A stretch of 64,000 nucleotides of DNA, from NCBI GenBank assembly GCA_903813345.2, contig CAIIXF020000010.1, positions 22,641,181 through 22,705,180 on the forward strand. The letters run 5' to 3'. The notes beneath the pieces are model-generated. The model was not told where the DNA came from. It worked only from the letters and a program-made list of their open reading frames with translations, and searched no databases. The position numbers were made by a program, and so were the translations under genes. Within the stretch, counting starts at the first letter, position 1, and every line of letters begins with the position of its first letter. Of this stretch, positions 56,001-64,000 are shown one piece after another. Source of the stretch: Owenia fusiformis. Its lineage: Eukaryota > Annelida > Polychaeta > Sabellida > Oweniidae.

Positions 56001-59000
56001 TACAGCTGTCAGCACTTCAAGAAAGGAAATGATTAGATGCTGGTTAAATACAAACTTCTATAAAAGATTTATACACATTTATATAAGATTCAAAGATCTA
56101 CCTTTGCATGCTCCAGTGGCTGTTACATTCATACCAGGAGGGCAGGTGCAGACATGGCCAGCAAATGTGTTCTCACATCTATATTCACATGTGTGTTTAT
56201 TCTCCCTGCACTCATCAATATCTGTAACAATAGCAGTTCATTGTTAAATCGCAGTGGGGGACTTGGTTGTCCAACAAAAGAGATGAATAGTCCTACAGAT
56301 TAGTATAATCATCAGCATTAAAGGCCCCATATAAAGTTTAAACCACTTTGGCTTATATTGTAGTCTTGCCCAATGTTATCAAAGTATGATATGTGAAACT
56401 TTTTTTTTTAATTTCAAAAAGTGTTTTTTGATAGACTTTTTGTTCCAAAATTTGTGAATTTATTTAAAACCAACTTTTAGAGGTCACTATCTTCTAATTA
56501 GCCACAATTCATACCAATGCATAGCATTCATCCTCCCATGTTTTTTGCCGAAAAGATTAAGAAAATCGGTTCATAAATAAGCGAGAAATGAACTTATCAG
56601 TGCATGAAAATGGTTCTGAGAAAAATGCATTTCAAAATTTTAGTTCTCATAGAAACCAATGGTACAATGATATCTAAAACATAATTTATTCTTCCTTTTA
56701 ACCTGGTTAGACAATCAACATTGTTTTTATGAAAGTCTAGCAGATTTAGAAAAGCTTGACATCGAAAAAAAAATTCAATTTTTTCAAAAAGTTTTTGGTA
56801 CCTTAGTGACATCACTAATGTTTCAAAATATTTTTGATATGTTAAAACATTGAAGTGGCCCATTAAATATGGCATTTTATTATTGAAATAGTGTGTCCTT
56901 TGTTCAACCTTTGCATTGGTGTTAAAAAGATAATCTTTCTTGAAATGCATTAAGAAATATTTGATGATTAAGAAATTTCAACTTGTTTTGAAAAATAGCG
57001 GGAAATTTGAATATTTGAGAAATGAAATGCTCATAACTTTTTTTCAAAATTTTTTTGTTTGTTCAAAAATCTCTAAAATCACTTTTTAAGTCTTGACAAA
57101 TAGTAAAAAATGAATGTTAAAAAAATATTTTCAAACTTTAGATGGGGACTTTAACAATATAACATCAGCATTAAAGGGTTCCGATTAGCATCCCGTATAA
57201 AAACAATATGGCGGCTCAAGGCGAATCAACTGGATCAGTCCATTTTTAAGAAATAAGGGGAGTTCTGTAAAATCCAGTTTATTGAAATTGTCTTTGAGAT
57301 AAAGTAATCCGTTTATAATGATTTTGAAAACGTTATCCAAAGAGTGATTGCGTTCAAAGAATACATGTACAACAGCCAATATAAATCCTTGTATTAGAAA
57401 CCGGTTTGTCTTGCTTTGTTTCATTTGTAGGATATTTCATATGCCAAGCTGTGTGCTATTACGTTATGGGGAAAGTTAGATGCCAATTTTTCCTTATTAT
57501 ACACAAATAGAAGATCCTGAAACTTCACCCATAAATGTGGAATTGATTTGTCAAAATAAAAATCACCTTTTTATAAATGTGTGACGATCTATAATATACT
57601 TATGCTATATAACAGTTAGAGGTGTTGACACAACGACCTCGAACCTGTGAACCCTTGAGTATTATTCCGGGATCGGGCCTTTTATACTAAACGGTGAGCA
57701 ACACCAGAAACGAGCGTTCGATTTGCTAAACGATATGCGTCACCCTTTAAAGAGAGAATAGAGTCATATTCAAGTTCAACCTTCAATAATCTCAATTTTG
57801 AAATTTTTAATATTTCAGCAGTTGTGAGAAAGAAGTTGGCGATGCTGTGTAAAAGTGTGAACAAAGGTACGACATTGGTCCATTTACTCACCATGTTGGC
57901 AAACATTGCCTTGTAGACCTTCGGGGCAGACACACTTGCCACGTTGACAAGTTCCTCCATTCTGGCACCTTGGACTACACTCTTCATTCCTGAGGTATGT
58001 ACACTGTGGTCCCTGTTCTGTATGCACCAACTGTGCACCATCAGGACACATGATCTTCCTCCCCTCATGCTGCTGGGTCTCAGTGGGGGTTTCATTCTCA
58101 TCTGGTTTAGTGTGTGCTCCTTTGTTGATATCCTTAGTGCTTGAGTCAGGAATGATGTTGGGGATACTAGTAGGAGATTCATCTCTCTTTGCATTGTTAC
58201 TGTCAGATTCATCATCTTTCCTGTTGCCAAGATGTTTTGGTTTCCACGGTAACTGGTTGCTATGTTGATTGTTGTGGTGGTCACATGTTGGATCCTGACA
58301 AGGCGGGGAATGATCATGATTGTCTGCACAATCTGCACTTTCACATGGCAATGGGCCTAAAGCTTGACAACCCCTTGCTGTACACAATGCCCCTGACTGA
58401 CATGGCCCAAATGGACAGTTTAATGACGGTTGGAAGTCAAATTGTTCACATCCTCCAGGCACAGCACATGGGGCAGGTTCATGATTCAGACAATCTCCAC
58501 TATCACAGGGTGGGCCACAATCTCCACCCATACATGGCCCAGCTCCATCCATCATATCTAAGCCATCACATCCACCTGGAACTGCACATGGAGTTGGTTC
58601 AAGGTTCATACACTCTCCATCCCGACAGGGCTGGGGTCCTATGAAGGGATCAAGGTTGTCACAGCCGCCTGGTACAGCACAAGGTGCTGCCCCATGGTTC
58701 AAACAGTTTCCATCTGGACATCCAGAATCCTGCATTTCCAAGTCTTGGCATCCACCCGGAACTGCACATGGACGGGGATCATTGATACATCCACTACCAG
58801 AACATGGGGTAGGGTCAGTGAGCACTGGGTAGTTATTCTCCCATTGGTTTTCAGAACATGGGCCTAGACTACCACCTCCACAGGGGTAGAGAGCACCCAT
58901 AAACCTATTGGTGAACTGACTCCGACTACCACAACCAGAAGAACAAGGTCCATTGTATCCACAGCCTGAACTACATGGCTCTTGTACTTGCCATGGGTTT

Positions 59001-61853
59001 CTCTGAATCCATCTTGAGAAATGAGCCTGCCCAGAGTAAGGATCAAACATGGGTCTTTTCATTTGGAAACGTCGTCCTTGGGCCTGTCTATACACTGGTT
59101 GCTGTACACCACCTTGGCCTGGTGGAAATTCTGGAGGTGTCTGACTGAACACTGGGCCTCGAATCACAGGTTGATCAAAAGGGCCATTTTTAAATGGTTT
59201 ACCTCGTGGAGGTGTTTGACTAAAAACAGGCCCGCGGTATATTCTATCACCAGCTTGGAAATTGCCTGTGGGAATTTGATTCAGATTTGCTAACTCTTGA
59301 TTTCCAAATGCGGGGTTTCTCTCTTGCTTAGCTTGATTAAGACTGTTTCTTACAGCTTCATCCGTTCTATTATCATTTGGGTAAATTGCAACATCAAATT
59401 GACTAAAATCAGGGTGCAGGTCACGGCCTTGGTTATCATATATTGCAGCATCAAACCTGCTTCTATCTGGGGGGTTAATTCCTGTTTGCTGACTGACACC
59501 ACCTCCAGGGATTACCCGGCTTTTGTGTGTAACAGATGGCGCCACTATGTCAACTTCATTCTTTTTATTAGAAGTATCCTCGTTATTCAAGTCATCTCTT
59601 TCAGTAGGTTTGATTCCAGTTTCTTCACCTACTCTTGAAATCTTCTCAGAACCATCAACATATTTAAGTCCGAATGTGAACTGTTTTCCATGATTCAAAT
59701 TATGTCCCTTTCTGTACACTTTCACCATCTGGTCATTATTGTCATCATCTCCATCTTTCACTTTACTAATGTGTAACTGTTGCCTCTCATCATTGTTGGT
59801 ATTACCACTATGCAGTTGTTCCCTTCTTCCATAATGGTTGTTACCAATATCTAACTGTTGCCTATCTTCAGTATTTCTACTATATAGCTGTTCTTTATCA
59901 TCATCTCTTTTGTTATCTTCGTCATCATTTTTGTTTTGTTCTGTTCCTTTGTTTCCCTCAAGATCATTAGGCTGGTAAGCTGCCCCTGTGGGTAAGGAAC
60001 TAGGATCCATATTATAAGCATTGATGAATTTAGACGCATACACTGGTTTTTGTTGGGGGATTTCAGCATTTGGATTCATTCTTGGATCATTGTCTTGTTT
60101 AGTGTACTGAATTTGGTTATTAGATTTATATTGTATGGAAGGTTGGGTTCTGTCTTGGGAGCCATATTGATTATTGTGTCTGTATCTGGAGTTCTCTCTG
60201 AAACTGATGTCACCCCTGTATTGGGTGTTTCCCCTAAATTGACTATTATCCCTAAATGGTATACTACCCCTGTATTGAGATCTGCCTAAGTATCTTGTGT
60301 ATGTTTGTCTGTAATTGGGCTGTCTGTTGACTGTCACCCAGGGGCGACTGATATGGCCCTGGTTTGAATATTGTAGCCCAAAGTCTATTTGTTGACTCCC
60401 TATACGTCTTGTTGCAGTATCATCATAACGTCTATTGTTCCAGTCTCCCTGATTTTGGCTGTAGTATGTTCTGGCTTCCTCATTTCTGCTTTTGTATGTT
60501 CTGTCTCCCTGATTTTGATAATGGTATGTTCTGGCCCCTTGGTTTTGATTGTAGTATGTTTTGGCTCTCTGATTGTACTGTGGATACCAAGCTTTATAAT
60601 ACTTATTTCTTCTTGCCATTGTGTCCCTTGTGTTATCATACTGATTATTCTGATTCTCAAACCTGTGCTCAATTCTTGAATTGTGACGTATTTGATTATT
60701 GTCACTGTTTTCAGGTTTGGGGGTGTTAAAATCAGCATTATTGACATCTGCTGGTCTTGTGGAATGAGTTTGTTCTGTAGTGGTTTCCTGGTCCTCGTCT
60801 CCTATAAACTGCAAACCAAACCCAACCAGAACTTGCCCAGGGTCATCTTGCTGGGGCTGCTGCTGGTCTGGGCTCTGAGAGGTGGTTTTCTCAATATTTT
60901 CACTCTTGTATACATACTGCCCTGAAAACAAATGAGTTTTTCTTATGAGCCATTTGTTCTAACTATTTTTTACTGTTCTTAGCAGGGGCGGATCTGGGAA
61001 CCAACAAGGGGGGGGGGGCCCAAACTTGTGGTCTGTGAAAAAAACTTTGGGCCCCATAAACCCAAAAGTGGGCCCAAATTTTGAAATTTTGAGGCCCATT
61101 TTCTTCAAAATTTGGCCTAAAATTAACAAATAAGGCCTTATAAGGCCAATTTATGACCAAAAAGGCCTACTTTTTGGGGCCTTAAAGCCTTTTTAGGCTC
61201 AAATTTTTTTTTGGGCACAATTTTTTTTTTCTGGGCCCACCCAAGGGGGGGGGGGGCCCGGGCCCCTGGGCCCCCCCCCATATCCGCCAGTGCTTAGGTT
61301 TTTGATTTTATATTACATAGCAACTTTTACTGAAGGAGGTTATTCCTCCAGATGTTCCAGACAAAAGGAAGCAGTTTGCATGACAATTAACTAATGTTCT
61401 AATATCACACTATTACAATGATATATTCGAGCCTGTTAGTCAGCTTTTGCCAAAGGACTTTTCAAAAAATTCCTGGGGGTTCACATTTGACAACTTTAAA
61501 AACTGCATGACTTTGAAAGAATTTTTGATCAGGTAGGAGGTTCACTCAAACACTGAACCCCCCTGGCTATGGGCCTGATATATTCATCACTAAATGACAG
61601 TTACTTAATCACTGAATAACATGTACACATGTAACAACAATAGGCAGGAAATTCATATAATTAAAGCAGGAAACCATATAACCTAAAAACTTGAAACTAT
61701 TCTCTATGTACTCACCACCAATCCCATAAACACGTCTACACGTTTTCCTATCTGTATTCAGTACATATCCTCTCTGACAGCTGCACCTAAATGACCCCCG
61801 AGTGTTACGACATAGCTGCTCACAGGGATGATTTCTCTGGCACTCATCAACAT
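53081..61853 (-). CDS. EGF-repeat extracellular protein with a giant low-complexity exon, 3' part
   Basis: Exons in order: 61716-61853, 57892-60921, 56102-56221, 55232-55327, 54828-54956, 53534-53632 and 53081-53268. All introns are phase 1, as usual for shuffled EGF modules, and about 1266 residues are visible. The 5' end is outside the window or unrecognised. The order is: calcium-binding EGF (DVDEC...), a 1010-residue single exon, then alternating plain and calcium-binding EGF modules ([48 protein letters not shown]) and a basic tail ending KQRSRS. The giant exon starts Gln/Asn/Arg/Tyr-rich, has duplicated [10 protein letters not shown], then a Cys-rich part with four PCAVPGGC copies, and ends with an EGF-like CQNGGTC. 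A secreted matrix role is inferred; no named family was recognised. Confidence 0.85.
54222..54410. mobile_element. Foldback with about 75-bp arms
   Basis: The left arm 54222-54300 is inverted at 54337-54410, sharing ACAAATAGTGACTGCC, CAATAGTGTAAAT and GGGAATATCCTCTACAAT. The loop is 36 bases. Confidence 0.8.
54411..54495. repeat. Short tandem repeat, about 16-bp unit
   Basis: Four to five degenerate copies of TATGGCACCCTGAATA directly after the foldback. Confidence 0.65.
55328..56101 (-). other. Intron of the EGF-repeat gene
   Basis: A 774-bp AT-rich GT-AG intron; no repeat or gene recognised. Confidence 0.7.
56318..57154. mobile_element. TTAA-flanked element (piggyBac/Kolobok-like MITE)
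   Basis: TTAA at 56318-56321 and 57151-57154 flanks inverted ends AGGCCCCATATAAAGTTT and its partner (18 bp, two mismatches). TTAA duplication is typical of piggyBac and Kolobok. A 15-bp direct repeat CATCAGCATTAAAGG also occurs at about 56310 and 57163. No transposase is seen. It lies in the intron 56222-57891 of the EGF-repeat gene; the rest of that intron shows nothing recognisable. Confidence 0.65.
58410..58780 (-). repeat. Coding repeats with PCAVPGGC octapeptides
   Basis: Four copies of PCAVPGGC (near 58446, 58569, 58661 and 58750) are separated by 30-40 residues with further CxxGxC pairs (for example DGNCLNHG and DGECMNLE). They are part of the giant EGF-gene exon. Confidence 0.85.
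60982..61293. mobile_element. MITE with GCAGGGGCGGAT-type ends and G/C homopolymers
   Basis: The left end GCAGGGGCGGATCTGGG is inverted at the right (GCACTGGCGGATATGGG on the other strand). TTA lies outside both ends (60979-60981 and 61294-61296). Runs of 9 to 12 G or C occur just inside each end. It lies in the intron 60922-61715. Confidence 0.7.
61446..61575 (+). repeat. Dispersed repeat shared with 15440-15645
   Basis: Inverted relative to the other copy. Translation of this copy gives [12 protein letters not shown] followed by a stop and HSNT, against SKNSSFAFDNF...YSNT in the other. Family not recognised. Confidence 0.45.
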
Positions 61854-64000
61854 CTGAAATTACAATTTATAAATAATTGTATCAAAGAGGGCTTTAAAGG
61901 GAACTGTCATTCTGTTTTATCAGAGTCTCTCCTTACCTTGTGAGTCTATTTCAAGGTAAAGAACAGACTGTGGATCCCATAATGGGGAACTGAAGCTTCA
62001 TGTTTACCTGGAATTCTCATATAGGGTTAGTGACACTACCTTCTAAAGAGGTGATTTTACAGTTTTGGAGGTGGTCAGTCTTGATGACCTCAAATGTAGC
62101 TTTCATGGCCTTTTGTGGAGGTCTAACGAATATGAAGTGAATGTTACTTTATTAATTATATTTACTTTATTAATTAATATTTACTTATCAAAATATATAT
62201 ATATTCATGGCATGTGACCTCGACACCTGAGGGCTATAAGTTAGCTACATAGGCATAAACACTTTCTTGTGACTTCTGACCAAATCTGATAATACCAAAA
62301 TATAAAATTCCTGCATGTTTATAGATGGCGAACAAGTAAAATATATATTTTAGTAGGTAGCTGGTAGTTTGTGGCATGAGACATGACATGAACTTAATGA
62401 ACATGTAACATTTGACCTTAGGCACTAGATCCTGTGAAGCTGTATGTTAAAAGATAAGATATCATTTTGAAGTATTTGCTCCACATATTGAAGTTGTCAT
62501 ATTGAGATTCAGACATGTCAATTATCTAAATAAGCTCCTCCTTAGTTCTATTGTCCCATAGAAAGCATGACTTCAGATTAACAAGTGATCTCACTTGTAC
62601 TGAAAGAAGTAGGCGCTGCACGTTCCTCAGATTTTGATTTCCTCTCTGAAATTTATTTCCTCACTTGAGAACACTGTTAGGGTGAAAACTTCAATTGACC
62701 CTATTGCTGAATGATTTTGTAATGCCATTAAAATGACATTATGTTCAATATATAGAGATTTAATTCAAAGTATTGATTGATCAGTATATTACTTAAAGCA
62801 TGTACATGTAGTTTGAATTAATAACAAAAATACATGTAATTCAAGCCCTATAAACCCAGTGAACTGATAAAACCAACAATAATTGGTCAAGTTCTTTGGT
62901 GTAAAATAATTATAAAGGTAATTGGACCTTCTTCTGTCTGTCAGCAGTTTTTGACCTCATAAAGCATTAATAGGTTATGAAACTCCAAAGTAAAAACAAG
63001 AGTTTGCTTTTACTATGTTATCCTTTACTTCTTGAGTCAAAATATTTATAGCTGCCATACATGCAGCTAGATAATTAAAGTCTGTAGTTTCTGTGTTTTT
63101 GTGTTTTTCTCAGTTTATTATATTATAAATGTTATTGTTCAGACCATGTGGACACAAGCCCCCAGCATCCCACAATAATCTAACATTACAAACAGCATGT
63201 AATACCTCTATCTTTCAGTAATCATATATGTCATTAACACAATCCAATACTTAACTAGAAGACATCAATTGGGTTATAAGCTCAGTATTAGTTTATTGAG
63301 AAAACTCAAGAAACCATTATAAAAGTAAGAGAGAGGGAAGGATGGGTACTCATGGAAATATAGCCTTATTCACACACTTGCTGGCTAGTGAAATTAGCAA
63401 GGGCATATCACTTTATTATAATGATATATTCTCAACTTAAAATTGTTTGAAGTTCCCTGAAGAACCTCAGTTCAAAACATTAGAAGATAAATATATTGTA
63501 TACATTGTATGAGTCAGAGTTTAGACATATGTGCATCAAAGTAAACAATTAAAGTAAATAATTACAATGCATCATGAAAGAAACAATTACCCCTAGATGT
63601 AGGGTCAGGTATAACTGTAATTTTTTTGTTTTAAGGCATCCCATAACAAATGTACTCAAAACAGCCTCTGATTCACCTAAAGAGGTCATGTGATCTTTGC
63701 AAAGATGTATGGGAAACGCATCCATCAACATAAGCATGAATGATAATGAACAGCAGATATAAATGATGGCCTCATAATTTTGGGTCATCCTCAGAGGTTT
63801 TTTTCAAGATATACTACTTGAACTATCTTGGAAAAGATAAACAGAAAGCCACAACTGGTGAGAGAAACTGCCTCAATTATCCAAATGGCACATAAATAAT
63901 CAGTAATTAGCCTGTAAAAGCATAGTTTAAAATATTTGAAGCTATTTAAAGGCCCACTCATGGCCAGAGTAATATAATTTGTGCCAAAGTACAATGTAAT
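61854..64000. other. Right end of window: upstream intron or flank of the EGF-repeat gene
   Basis: The phase-1 acceptor at 61854 shows that the gene continues upstream, but no further EGF-like or other exon is found to the window edge. AT-rich; no repeat recognised. Confidence 0.55.

Noticed and set aside
57682-58344. 220-codon minus-strand frame overlapping the EGF gene
   Set aside because: Shadow of the giant exon in another frame; it runs through the true splice donor.

Overview
This window is genomic DNA from an animal. It is AT-rich, with long spliced genes, GT-AG introns and many short inverted-repeat transposons. The frequent 'tacatgtacatgta' strings, the compact introns and the gene set suggest a marine spiralian such as a mollusc; that placement is an inference, since nothing here is diagnostic of a species.

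Layout, left to right. (1) 2-6674, plus strand: the last seven exons of PRCC, a nuclear proline-rich protein. A truncated non-LTR retrotransposon sits next to its fourth visible exon and a long-TIR mariner remnant in the following intron. (2) 9063-11259, minus strand: two reading frames eight bases apart, apparently behind one TATA box. The upstream one is a one-pass membrane protein. The downstream one is a small-heat-shock (alpha-crystallin) protein that carries a signal peptide and a Gln/Arg/Glu 10-residue repeat. (3) 11603-14335, plus strand: IER3IP1 (Yos1 family), head-to-head with that pair. (4) 14336-19049: intergenic and transposon-rich. (5) 19063-38159, minus strand: selenoprotein S in six exons, with an in-frame UGA as penultimate codon and a recognisable SECIS hairpin in the 3' UTR. 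Its intron 4 hosts, on the opposite strand, a small secreted precursor that looks like a neuropeptide gene (about 22507-25173). Its intron 1 hosts a 2.2-kb element with about 200-bp inverted ends and a 9-bp target duplication. (6) 38413-48957, plus strand: a long nuclear IkB-like (IkB-zeta-like) ankyrin protein, head-to-head with SELENOS across a 253-bp shared promoter. (7) 53081-61853, minus strand: the 3' part of an extracellular EGF-repeat protein with one 3-kb exon coding for low-complexity and Cys-rich repeats.

Several genes bear on the secretory pathway and stress: IER3IP1 in ER-Golgi transport, SELENOS in ER-associated degradation, and the secreted alpha-crystallin protein. The shared promoter of SELENOS and the IkB gene holds a kB-like site and two ATF/UPR-like sites, which would link immune and ER-stress control. 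The rest is dominated by cut-and-paste transposon derivatives whose ends and target duplications can be read directly, plus tandem repeats. All exon joins come from splice signals, reading phase and recalled family resemblance; no alignment or transcript evidence was available.
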